64,000 bases of DNA from Lientehia hominis (lineage in GTDB: Bacteria; Bacillota; Clostridia; Lachnospirales; Lachnospiraceae), in NCBI RefSeq assembly GCF_021044755.1, contig NZ_JAJNOR010000001.1, positions 930,001 through 994,000 of the forward strand, in the 5' to 3' direction. Below, in pieces: positions 7,955-15,532 of this stretch. Below the pieces are notes generated by a model. That model did not search any database. It worked only from the letters and a program-made list of their open reading frames with translations, and had not been told where the DNA came from. The position numbers and the translations under genes are program-made. Each line of letters starts with the position of its first letter. The first letter of the stretch is position 1.

Positions 7955-8452
7955 CTATTCCTCCGTATCCGATTCCATATCCGGCTGCTCAGAAGTACAG
8001 TGAGGACATCTGCTCGCGGTCATGTCGATCTCACTCTTGCAAAATGGACATTTTTTGGTAACAGGCTCTGCCGGCGCCTCTTCCTTTTTCGGAACCATCC
8101 GCGCGGCCAAAGCGTTCATTCCCTTCACCATCATAAAAATGACGAAGGCCATGATCAGGAAATCCAGGACTACCGTGATAAACGACCCATAATTGAAGGT
8201 CGCAGCCCCTGCCTCCTGTGCCGCGGCCAGCGTCTTATAGTGGCTCCCGTCCAGTGAAATAAACCAGTTATTGAAATCCAGACCTCCTGTGATCAGCGTG
8301 ATCACAGGCATGATGATGTCATTGGTCAGGGATGTGATGATCTTCTGGAAAGCCCCGCCTATGATCACGGCTACCGCCAGATCCATCACATTGCCCCTCA
8401 TGATAAATTCTTTAAACTCTCCTATGATGCCCTTTTTCTTCTCTTTCGCCAT
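7955..8452 (-). CDS. mscL: Large-conductance mechanosensitive channel MscL with C-terminal zinc ribbon
   Basis: A 165-residue inner-membrane channel that opens under membrane tension to release osmolytes. The N-terminal signature FIMRGNVMDLAVAVIIGGAF (about residues 16-35) and the two transmembrane helices are typical. The start at 8452 has AGGAGGGG upstream. After the usual C-terminal helix there is an added CPFC...CPHC zinc ribbon followed by an acidic tail, absent from classical MscL proteins. The cytosolic end may therefore bind zinc; a function for that is not known to me. Confidence 0.93.
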   Translation of the reverse strand: MAKEKKKGIIGEFKEFIMRGNVMDLAVAVIIGGAFQKIITSLTNDIIMPVITLITGGLDFNNWFISLDGSHYKTLAAAQEAGAATFNYGSFITVVLDFLIMAFVIFMMVKGMNALAARMVPKKEEAPAEPVTKKCPFCKSEIDMTASRCPHCTSEQPDMESDTEE

Positions 8453-8505
8453 AGCAGTCCCCTCCTGCGTATTTTCCGCGCCGTTCCAGGCGCGCCTCAT
8501 CTCAC

Positions 8506-9093
8506 TTACTCTATCATATCCATTTCCCGATTTACACTCTCCTCGCAGGAACGCATGGCGAGTATGGTCTTCTCCATCAGCTCCTCCAAGGGCCAGCCGA
8601 GCATATCCGCCCCTTCTTTTATTACCTCCCGGGAGCAGCCTGCTGCAAAACGCTTATCCTTAAACTTCTTCTTAAGGCTTGACACCTCCATGTCCATCAC
8701 ACTTTTAGAAGGCCTCATTCTGGCTGCCGCTCCGATCAGCCCGGTCAGCTCATCCGACGCAAACAGCACTTTTTCCATCAAATGTTCCGGCTTCACATCG
8801 GTGACAAGACCGTATCCGTGGCTGCATACCGCATGGACCAGCCCTGCTTCCGCGCCTCCGTCCTCCAAAAGCTCCGGCGCTTTTTTACAATGCTCCTCCG
8901 GATACATTTCGAAATCAATGTCATGAAGAAGTCCGGCGATTCCCCAAAAATCCTCCTCTTCTCCGTATCCCAGTTCCTTTGCATACCAGCGCATAACGCC
9001 CTCCACCGTCAGTCCATGGAGAATATGAAAAGGCTCCTTATTATATTTCTTCAAGAGCTCCAGAGCCTCATCCCTCGTCAGTTTCGTTTCCAT
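8506..9093 (-). CDS. HD-domain phosphohydrolase-like protein
   Basis: A 195-residue cytosolic protein. Candidate metal ligands are H in FHILHGLTVEG, the HD pair in GLLHDIDFE (about residues 57-58), later His residues (EEHCKK, HAVCSHGYG) and the Asp in FASDELTG. This fits the HDIG-like, single-domain HD family found widely in Clostridia, usually annotated as hydrolase or tRNA nucleotidyltransferase-like. The substrate is unknown. AGGAGG precedes the ATG. It lies 15 bp from the thioesterase gene and is probably co-transcribed with it. Confidence 0.82.
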   Translation of the reverse strand: METKLTRDEALELLKKYNKEPFHILHGLTVEGVMRWYAKELGYGEEEDFWGIAGLLHDIDFEMYPEEHCKKAPELLEDGGAEAGLVHAVCSHGYGLVTDVKPEHLMEKVLFASDELTGLIGAAARMRPSKSVMDMEVSSLKKKFKDKRFAAGCSREVIKEGADMLGWPLEELMEKTILAMRSCEESVNREMDMIE

Positions 9094-9108
9094 CCAAACC
9101 GCCTCCTG

Positions 9109-9570
9109 TCATTTGTCTTCCACATATTCTGCTTTTTTATCTCTGTCCTTGAATACCTGTGTCCATTCCGCCAGCAATTCGTGATACTTGGGATAGTCTT
9201 TTTTTAAAGAAATCGGCTTTCCCTCTTTTCCTAAAAAGCAATGACTGCTCTCACCCGTACAGCGTACCGCTCTGGTATCCTTATCCCTCACCTCATAGGC
9301 AAGACAGAGCTTAACACCGTTGTATGAAGTGATCTTCAGTTCTATCTCCACCAGGTCATGAAAGCGCACCATGGATTTATATTGACAGGACACCGATACT
9401 ACAGGGCTGATGACTCCGATCTCTTCCATCTCCCTGTATCCGGCTCCGGCACGCTCCAGGAAATCCACCCTCGCTTCCTCAAACCACCGGATATAATTGG
9501 AATGATGAACCACTCCCATCTGGTCTGTCTCATAGTACTGCGCCCGCTTTTCGTATATTCTGTAATCCAT
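9109..9570 (-). CDS. Hot-dog fold acyl-CoA thioesterase, YbgC/FadM-like
   Basis: A 153-residue protein with the 4-hydroxybenzoyl-CoA thioesterase-type signature YYETDQMGVVHHSNYIRWFEEAR near residue 12; the Asp in TDQMG is the expected catalytic residue. These enzymes hydrolyse acyl-CoA thioesters in the cytosol. Length is normal for the family. A GGAGG lies rather far (14 nt) from the start. Specific acyl substrate unknown. Confidence 0.87.
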   Translation of the reverse strand: MDYRIYEKRAQYYETDQMGVVHHSNYIRWFEEARVDFLERAGAGYREMEEIGVISPVVSVSCQYKSMVRFHDLVEIELKITSYNGVKLCLAYEVRDKDTRAVRCTGESSHCFLGKEGKPISLKKDYPKYHELLAEWTQVFKDRDKKAEYVEDK

Positions 9571-9623
9571 AACGTATTTATCTGCCTCCGCACCTGTTAC
9601 ATGCTGCTTCTTTCGCTTTTATC

Positions 9624-10712
9624 TTACTCCATTCCAGGCTGTCCGTCAACGGACTTCTTTTTCCGGACCGCCGCTCTGGTCACTCGGATCTGCACAAAAG
9701 CACAGACGGCAAAACTCAAGATCAAAAATAGGTAAAAACTGATCCCCCGGCTAACCACCATAGCCGTCTTAACTGCTTCCTTCGGGAAGATCGTCTGAAA
9801 AGCCCATAGGAAGCCGCCCTCTGCCGCCCCTACAGCTCCTGGAGAAGGAACGGCCGACGCGGATAACGTGAGGATCGACTGCACAGTCATCACGGAGCCC
9901 CATCCAGTCCCGATATATCCCAGCGCCCGGTATACGCAGTAAGGCACAGAGGACAACGCTCCCATCTGCAGAAGTGTCACCGCAAGCACCCGCAAAAACA
10001 AGAATGGATTTCCTTTCATGATCATGGTGCTTTGATGGTATTCTCCGATTTCGGCGTTCACCTTTTCCATTGCCTGATCCCGGTTCTTTATCAGATGAAG
10101 ACTGGCTCCCAAACGAACCAGCCACCCCAGAATCCGTGTCACAGTCTTCTTCGATAACATGATAAAGGCCAGGAACCCGGCCATCAATCCGTTCACAAGA
10201 CCTCCATAGAGCAGCAGATATTTGAGATGGCCGGCCGCCTCACCCGCCATGGCTGGATGGAATACCGCCATAGTCCCCGCGAACAGCAGCATGGCTATTT
10301 GATACACCAGAACAATAAACAAAATTGCCGCTGACGAGTCGGCAATGGATATCCTGTCCTTTTTCATATAATAGACCTGCATCGGCTGGCCGCCGCTGGA
10401 GGATGGGGTGATGGAACTAAAATAGAAGCCGATAAACGCGTATTGCTCGCAGTTCCGGAACGATACTTTCTTTCCCAGAGCCCCCATGATCATCCGGATA
10501 TTCACCGCCTCACAGGTTACAAAAAAAACCATACAGGAAAGGCCGAGAAGCAGCCACCGCCCGTCGGCCTGACTCAGCGCCTCCCACAGATCGGATATGC
10601 GGTATCCCCTCAGCAGTACGAACACGGTGGCTGCCGTCAGAAGGAGCAGCAGCAAAATACCTTTTCCATATCCAGTTTTCTTCTCTGTCTTGTCCGTACC
10701 TGTCTTACTCAT
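9624..10712 (-). CDS. Lysylphosphatidylglycerol synthase TM-region / UPF0104 membrane protein
   Basis: A 362-residue polytopic membrane protein (seven or eight hydrophobic segments) with the signature of the UPF0104 / LPG_synthase_TM family: FYFSSITPSSSGGQPMQVYYM, and GAVGAAEGGFLWAF near the end. It lacks the cytosolic acyltransferase domain of MprF, so it resembles the flippase half. Its ATG overlaps the stop of the deacetylase gene (ATGA). In this operon it may translocate or modify a glycolipid made by the neighbouring glycosyltransferase; that is inferred. Confidence 0.82.
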   Translation of the reverse strand: MSKTGTDKTEKKTGYGKGILLLLLLTAATVFVLLRGYRISDLWEALSQADGRWLLLGLSCMVFFVTCEAVNIRMIMGALGKKVSFRNCEQYAFIGFYFSSITPSSSGGQPMQVYYMKKDRISIADSSAAILFIVLVYQIAMLLFAGTMAVFHPAMAGEAAGHLKYLLLYGGLVNGLMAGFLAFIMLSKKTVTRILGWLVRLGASLHLIKNRDQAMEKVNAEIGEYHQSTMIMKGNPFLFLRVLAVTLLQMGALSSVPYCVYRALGYIGTGWGSVMTVQSILTLSASAVPSPGAVGAAEGGFLWAFQTIFPKEAVKTAMVVSRGISFYLFLILSFAVCAFVQIRVTRAAVRKKKSVDGQPGME

Positions 10713-11338
10713 AAAGCAGCTCCTGCAAAATACTCATCCAAACTGATAAAATGATAACCCGAGGCTTTCAGGTCCGGGATGGCCAGCTCAAGAGCTTTAA
10801 TAGTTTTCAGAGGCGCTCCGGCCGCGCCTCCTGTGTCCTCTCCAGCATCATGAAGACAGATTATGGCTCCGTCCGACACCCGTTCCCTCAGCTTTTTTGC
10901 GATTCCAACTGTCGAAGCATCCGCCCGCCAATCCTGCGCCATCACATCCCACAGTACCATTCTCATTCCCTGCCCTTTTACAAATTTTCTTGTGAACATG
11001 TTCCGTATTCCCCACGGTGGGCGAAAATAGCGCGGCGGTCTGCCCAGAAGCTCCATATGAATCATCCGGCAGGCTTCAAAGTCCCGTTTCATATAGTTGT
11101 ATGTAGAAATAAGAGCATTCCTGTGTTCTATGGAATGGCTGCCTACAATATGTCCCTCTGCTTCCATCCTTTGTACCAGCTCCGGTTCTTTTGCCGCATG
11201 ATTCCCAACCACAAAAAACGCCGCCGGAATCTGCTCTTTTTTTAACAGATCCAAAAGAGTTCCCGTATACCGTCTGTCAGGTCCGTCATCAAATGTTAAA
11301 ACCAACCGCCCCCCGCAGTTTCCTGTGTTTTGCCGCAT
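10709..11338 (-). CDS. Polysaccharide deacetylase (NodB homology) family protein
   Basis: A 209-residue carbohydrate esterase 4 protein without a clear signal peptide. The catalytic motifs are intact: LTFDDGPDRRYT (Asp pair), SHSIEHRN (metal His ligands), RPPWG and the late LHDAGED. The start at 11338 has GGAGG upstream and makes a 50-bp overlap with the glycosyltransferase gene in another frame. Deacetylation of N-acetyl sugars in peptidoglycan or a glycolipid is the expected activity. Confidence 0.87.
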   Translation of the reverse strand: MRQNTGNCGGRLVLTFDDGPDRRYTGTLLDLLKKEQIPAAFFVVGNHAAKEPELVQRMEAEGHIVGSHSIEHRNALISTYNYMKRDFEACRMIHMELLGRPPRYFRPPWGIRNMFTRKFVKGQGMRMVLWDVMAQDWRADASTVGIAKKLRERVSDGAIICLHDAGEDTGGAAGAPLKTIKALELAIPDLKASGYHFISLDEYFAGAAL

Positions 11339-12443
11339 AACGATTCATTTCCTCCCGGATCACATAATCGATCACTTCTGATATTCCATGATAATCAAGC
11401 CTGTGCTGCAGACGGCGCATCTGCATTTTATAGTACGCCAGCTTCCTGCTGTCTGACAGCAGAGCCTCCAGCCGGTCCAGACATTCCTCTGCATCTCCCC
11501 AGATCACTTCTCCCAGCCGGTTTTCCTCTAAATATACTGCGTTATACACCTCTTGCTTAAGCCGCGGGTTCAGAGCCGCCACAGGCGTCGCCACCGACAC
11601 CGCTTCAAATACAGTGATGCCTCCCGGCTTCGTCACCACCAGGTCTGAATCCCTCAGATGATCCGATATGTTCTGGACATAACCGAGCACCTGAATGTGC
11701 GGAAATCTCCCTTCCAGGCGTCTCCTCAAAGCCTGGTTACTGCCGGTTATCAGCGTTGTTTCCACCCCTGGCATCCGGTCCAACGCTTCATAAAATGACA
11801 GGTCGTGGGGCAGAAGCCCCAGTCCTCCTCCCATGAGAAGCAGCTTTCTCCTTTTTTTACAGCCATTTCCGTATCCATTCTTTGTTCTCAGCTTTTCATG
11901 GAACTCCAGCCGAACCGGAATGCCCGTTACAAATATCTTTTCTCTGGGCACGCCTTTTCGGATAAATTCATATTTTACTTTCTCCGAACCGACCATGTAA
12001 GCATCCGTATGCCTGTTTATCCACTCCGAATGGCCTGTGATGTCGGTGACACATGTGATCAGCGGCACCTGGCATCTGTGTTTTTCTTTATAAGAAGAAA
12101 CGGTCTTCGCACAGAGCGCCAATGTTGCGATGAGAATATCCGGCTTTTTCTCCTTCAGGAGCCGGCTCACCCCCCACCGGCCCGCCAAAGCCACCTCCGG
12201 CCTCTGATCGATCTCTGCGTTTTCCAGCCGGGAATAGCGATGATTGTAATACCACTGACAGTGATTTACTATCGCGGCATATGTTTTATATATCATACCA
12301 GAAAGCTGCGGAAAGATGTATTCCATCCAGTCCACCACTTCCACCTGGACATCTCCGTACTCTTTTTCTAACTGCTCCAATACTGCCCGGGCAGCCTGAT
12401 AATGTCCCATTCCGAATTTGCCCGCTAAAATAACGACCTTCAT
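11289..12443 (-). CDS. Processive diacylglycerol glycosyltransferase-like (MGDG synthase family)
   Basis: A 384-residue GT28-type enzyme. It has an MGDG_synth N-terminal domain (GKFGMGHYQAARAVLEQL at about residue 8, CVTDITGHSEWI) and a C-terminal nucleotide-sugar domain with TKPGGITVFEAVS. Relatives such as UgtP transfer glucose or galactose to diacylglycerol at the cytoplasmic face of the membrane. It is the first gene of a three-gene operon with a deacetylase and a flippase-like protein, consistent with membrane glycolipid or lipoteichoic anchor synthesis. GGGGGAG precedes the ATG. Confidence 0.85.
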   Translation of the reverse strand: MKVVILAGKFGMGHYQAARAVLEQLEKEYGDVQVEVVDWMEYIFPQLSGMIYKTYAAIVNHCQWYYNHRYSRLENAEIDQRPEVALAGRWGVSRLLKEKKPDILIATLALCAKTVSSYKEKHRCQVPLITCVTDITGHSEWINRHTDAYMVGSEKVKYEFIRKGVPREKIFVTGIPVRLEFHEKLRTKNGYGNGCKKRRKLLLMGGGLGLLPHDLSFYEALDRMPGVETTLITGSNQALRRRLEGRFPHIQVLGYVQNISDHLRDSDLVVTKPGGITVFEAVSVATPVAALNPRLKQEVYNAVYLEENRLGEVIWGDAEECLDRLEALLSDSRKLAYYKMQMRRLQHRLDYHGISEVIDYVIREEMNRYAAKHRKLRGAVGFNI

Positions 12444-12680
12444 GATTCTCCCCCTATATCAGATCCATTTGATTCCAAACTCTGTTTTAATCCGCATTAT
12501 AACTGTTATAGCATTTTACCAATGTATATACAACTTACAATTCTGTCACTTTTTTGTTACTAAGCCGTCACATTTTCCCGGCGGCATCTCCTGTTTTCCC
12601 CGCCAGCAGCAGAGAAATCCCTCTTCGCTTGACTTTGATTCTACAATAAACTTCTCTATAAATTCTCTACTTTCCAGGAA

Positions 12681-12827
12681 TCTCCTGCGGCCGGGAAGAT
12701 CCTGCTAACACCCCTGCATCGCCAGCGAACCGAAATCGTGACGGTCCGGAACTTCTGCCGGTGTTTAACCGGAGCTTGATCGGAGCTAACTATAAATGAT
12801 TCCAAAAAGTATTTAGTATCATGTAAT
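12681..12827 (-). repeat. Dispersed structured repeat, copy A (internally deleted)
   Basis: Read on the minus strand it starts with GATACTAAATACTTTTTGG, as in copy B, continues through AGTTCCGG..GTCACGATTTCGG and GGCGATGCAGGG shared with copies B and C, then jumps to the GTTAGCAG..CTTCCCGGCCGCAGG segment found about 380 bp further on in copy C. The junction falls at GCAGGG, which occurs at both points in copy C, suggesting a microhomology deletion. The rest of the 12444-12893 gap shows no gene. Confidence 0.75.
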
Positions 12828-12829
12828 AA

Positions 12830-12859
12830 GGCACCAGACAACATTATCTGTCTGGTGCC
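12830..12859 (-). terminator. Strong hairpin downstream of the alkyltransferase-like gene
   Basis: Perfect 11-bp stem (GGCACCAGACA / TGTCTGGTGCC) with an 8-nt loop, 35 bp past the stop at 12894. The following T-run on the minus strand is weak (TTATTAC), so efficiency is uncertain. Confidence 0.5.
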
Positions 12860-12893
12860 ATGATCGCATGTATATACTCAGGTTCATTTTTCC

Positions 12894-13379
12894 TCAAAGT
12901 TTCCTTAACGGGCAGAGCCTCTCTTCATAATCCTTGACGTAATATTTTATATTTTTCCTGCCTCTCTGCAGGATGGTATGTCCTTCTGCTTCCAGCTTTT
13001 CCTTCTGAGCCTGAACTCCGCCTGGATATTTGGGATTCAATTCTCCGCCGGCTTTCAGCGTTCTCCAGTACGGAGTCTCATCCTCCTCCCGCTGAAAACT
13101 CGCCCATGCTGCTATGGAGACAAAGATCCCTGCCGTGATCGGATCTGTAAAATCCGCATGGTTCTTTTCAGCAAAATATTCCCGGATCATCCCCACCGTG
13201 GCGACCCTTCCCCAGGGAATCTTTTTCATGATCTTGTCGTAATCGATCGGAGGAGCAAAGTACATTTTCTCTCCTCCATATTTTTTGACCGCAGCCTCAT
13301 CGGTGATGATCTGTATCTTCGGCATCCCTGAGTCCTTATGGAGCATCGCATTAAAATCTTTTTTATCTTCGTTCGCCAT
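12894..13379 (-). CDS. MGMT-family alkyltransferase-like protein without the acceptor Cys
   Basis: A 161-residue cytosolic protein. Residues from about 55 onward form the DNA-binding domain of O6-methylguanine methyltransferase: IPWGRVATVGMIREYF, then TPYWRTLKAGGEL and YPGGVQAQKEKLEAEG. The acceptor motif PCHR reads PYWR here, so the alkyl-accepting Cys is a Tyr. It thus resembles alkyltransferase-like (ATL) proteins, which bind alkylated bases without repairing them and recruit excision repair. The N-terminal 50 residues (QIITDEAAVKKYGGEKMYFA) are an extension. The start at 13379 has AGGAGG upstream. Confidence 0.83.
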   Translation of the reverse strand: MANEDKKDFNAMLHKDSGMPKIQIITDEAAVKKYGGEKMYFAPPIDYDKIMKKIPWGRVATVGMIREYFAEKNHADFTDPITAGIFVSIAAWASFQREEDETPYWRTLKAGGELNPKYPGGVQAQKEKLEAEGHTILQRGRKNIKYYVKDYEERLCPLRKL

Positions 13380-13496
13380 ATCAGCACCTCCTTTTAAAAG
13401 CATATACGTTTTAAAAGTTTCCTGCAATGAGGCGGTTTTGTTTTTTATGGAAATTCGCTCAGTTTTTTAGTCTCTTTGATAAAGCTTATGCCGCTC

Positions 13497-13985
13497 TCAG
13501 TAGCCGAACACACCCTCCAGGGACTCATCCTGCTCCACCCATTCGGAAACATAAACCATCCGGTATTCGTCCTTAGTATCGCGTATGTATACCCGCTCAA
13601 TCCCCGCATTGATGATAAGGCGCTTGCACATGGAACAGCTGCTGGAATTTTTCACGTACTCCCCGCTCTCTGCCTCAACTCCTACCAGGTAAAGTGCGCT
13701 TCCAAGCATCTTATCCCGGGATGCGCTGATAATGGCGTTGGCCTCCGCATGGACACTCCGGCACAGCTCATACCGTTCTCCTCTCGGTACGGACAGCTTT
13801 TCTCTGATACAGGCTCCTGCATCGGTACAATTTTTTCTTCCCCTGGGCGCCCCCACATAACCCGTGGAAATGACTTCATCGTTTTTGACAATGACCGCGC
13901 CATAATGACGCCGAAGGCAAGTACATCTTTGTGAAACCATCTCCGCCAGATCCAGATAATAGTTCACTTTATCTCTACGTTTCAT
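13497..13985 (-). CDS. dCMP deaminase family protein
   Basis: A 162-residue cytidine/deoxycytidylate deaminase-fold enzyme. Zinc ligands are HAEAN (His and catalytic Glu) and the CSMC pair in SSSCSMCKR. The expected reaction is dCMP to dUMP, feeding dTMP synthesis. The start is the ATG at 13985 with GAGGAG 6 nt upstream rather than the GTG at 14000. Length fits bacterial dCMP deaminases (ComE-B type). Confidence 0.85.
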   Translation of the reverse strand: MKRRDKVNYYLDLAEMVSQRCTCLRRHYGAVIVKNDEVISTGYVGAPRGRKNCTDAGACIREKLSVPRGERYELCRSVHAEANAIISASRDKMLGSALYLVGVEAESGEYVKNSSSCSMCKRLIINAGIERVYIRDTKDEYRMVYVSEWVEQDESLEGVFGY

Positions 13986-14122
13986 AACCGCTCCTCTCAC
14001 CTGTTCGTATGACAGATGCAGACCGCTGTAACCTCCTGATCCATAGGTGTCATGCGAAGTTCCTTGACCTCGCGGCGCTCCGTTTCACCTCTTCAGCAGT
14101 GCATATTTCCCTTTCTCCTGTT

Positions 14123-15295
14123 TCACTGGGAAATATCCCTCTGTATTTCGTAGGTGCGGAATGCAATGGAGATTTGCTCGTCAAATCGGGCGTCTCCGTC
14201 CGCGCCTATCAGCTCCCGCACCCGGCTCATCCGGTAGCGGATGGTATTTTTGTGAAGATGGAGCTGAGCAGCCACTTGCTCTACGTCGCCGTTCAGCTTA
14301 ACATAAAGAAGCGCTGTCTGAAACAGTTCCCCATCATACTGCCGGTCAAAGTCCAAAATTGGCTCCAAGATATTCCTGCAGTACTGTTCCATCCAGGGAC
14401 TTCTGCAGTAGGGAAGCAAGATCTGATAAATCCCCATCTGCTGGAAGCACACAGAGCTTTCCCCCAAAAGCTTCGCGTACTGGCTGGCATAAAGCGCTTC
14501 CTGCATGGAAATGCTGACCTCATCCATGCTGTCGTGTATGGTCCCGATGCCGACGAAATAGTCCTCCTGCTTCAGCGACAGATTTCTCATGACTGTTCCC
14601 GCCAGATCCCCCTTTATCTGACGTTCCTCCATGTCCATCACGATCAGATAACCATTGCGAAACCGAAAAGCCGCATCCCGTTTGCCGAGTCTGTCCCTCA
14701 GTTCATTAAAAGCACGTACATAGTATATACTCTCCGACAGAGACTTCGCATTGCAGTAAATTGACAGGTATTGCCGGTATCCTCCCTCAGGCAGGATTTC
14801 CTGGGACAGGCTCCGGACATTTGCCACGCTCAGGTTATCGTTGACCAGGAGGCCAATCTTCTGCTCCAGCAGCTCCGTATCGTCTCTTTCTTCCATCTTT
14901 GTCCGGATGATCACCGCTATATCCTGAAAATAGGCATCGTCCCGTCCAAAAGTATAGACTGGAAGCCTATGTTCATTGGCATAGTCCATGGCATCCTGAG
15001 GAAGTGTTTCATAATAGATTGTCTTGATGGCCAGCGCAGCCACTCCGTCCCGGCACAAGCCTTTGATCGCCGATAAGATCCGTTCCGGATGGTCTTTTGC
15101 AAACAAAAGACTGGAAATCACAAACGCATTCTTTCCAAAAGCCCAGAGCCGTTCCAGATCAGGATCTTCATTGGCATACTCATAATCCAGGATACCAATG
15201 TTCATGATTTCTTTTCCTTCCCCCTCACGCCCGGCAATCAAGGTGAAATTCTGAAATTCCTTCAGCTGCATGATTTCTTTTACCGTAATCGGCAT
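14123..15295 (-). CDS. PucR family transcriptional regulator
   Basis: A 390-residue cytosolic regulator. The N-terminal PucR domain (about residues 5-125; ITVKEIMQL, GILDYEYANEDPDL) is followed by a GGDEF-like middle region and a C-terminal HTH_30 (QLHLHKNTIRYRMSRVRELIG). PucR proteins control purine or amino-acid catabolic and transport genes. It lies just downstream of the aminotransferase-liv-lyase operon but has its own promoter with a dyad over the -10 box, so it is a likely local regulator. The start has GGAGGAGAG upstream. Confidence 0.88.
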   Translation of the reverse strand: MPITVKEIMQLKEFQNFTLIAGREGEGKEIMNIGILDYEYANEDPDLERLWAFGKNAFVISSLLFAKDHPERILSAIKGLCRDGVAALAIKTIYYETLPQDAMDYANEHRLPVYTFGRDDAYFQDIAVIIRTKMEERDDTELLEQKIGLLVNDNLSVANVRSLSQEILPEGGYRQYLSIYCNAKSLSESIYYVRAFNELRDRLGKRDAAFRFRNGYLIVMDMEERQIKGDLAGTVMRNLSLKQEDYFVGIGTIHDSMDEVSISMQEALYASQYAKLLGESSVCFQQMGIYQILLPYCRSPWMEQYCRNILEPILDFDRQYDGELFQTALLYVKLNGDVEQVAAQLHLHKNTIRYRMSRVRELIGADGDARFDEQISIAFRTYEIQRDISQ

Positions 15296-15340
15296 GATTT
15301 ATCACTCTCCTCCGTTTTTTACGGCTGAACAGGATGCTAC

Positions 15341-15373
15341 TCTTAGTCTACTAAGAAAACATCCCCTTTTCAA
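15341..15373 (-). promoter_or_regulatory. Promoter of the PucR gene with overlapping dyad
   Basis: On the minus strand TTGAAA (15368-15373), 17-bp spacer, TAGACT (15345-15350). A perfect dyad TCTTAGT-CT-ACTAAGA (15341-15356) covers the -10 box, consistent with autoregulation. Confidence 0.55.
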
Positions 15374-15431
15374 GCCCGTTCCCCCCGTAAGATTTTTCCA
15401 GTAAAAATATGTTTTCCTTCAACATACCACA

Positions 15432-15494
15432 AAGCCCTGCACAGTGATGGGACGGAATCAATGGAATTCCGCCCCATGCTTTGCAGAGCTTTTA
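15432..15494 (-). terminator. Long stem-loop after the aminotransferase gene
   Basis: Outer arms AAGCCCTGCA / TGCAGAGCTT and inner 12-bp arms ATGGGACGGAAT / ATTCCGCCCCAT form a long hairpin between the aminotransferase stop and the PucR promoter. It lacks a strong T-run on the minus strand. It probably ends or processes the operon transcript. Confidence 0.5.
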
Positions 15495-15503
15495 GCAAGC
15501 ATC

Positions 15504-15519
15504 TACGAACTAGTTCGTA
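15504..15519. promoter_or_regulatory. Perfect 16-bp palindrome
   Basis: TACGAACTAGTTCGTA lies 14 bp after the aminotransferase stop and before the stem-loop. A palindrome of this form is typical of a dimeric regulator site, but no promoter is evident next to it and the binding protein is unknown. Confidence 0.35.
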
Positions 15520-15532
15520 CCAGCTGCTCTTC

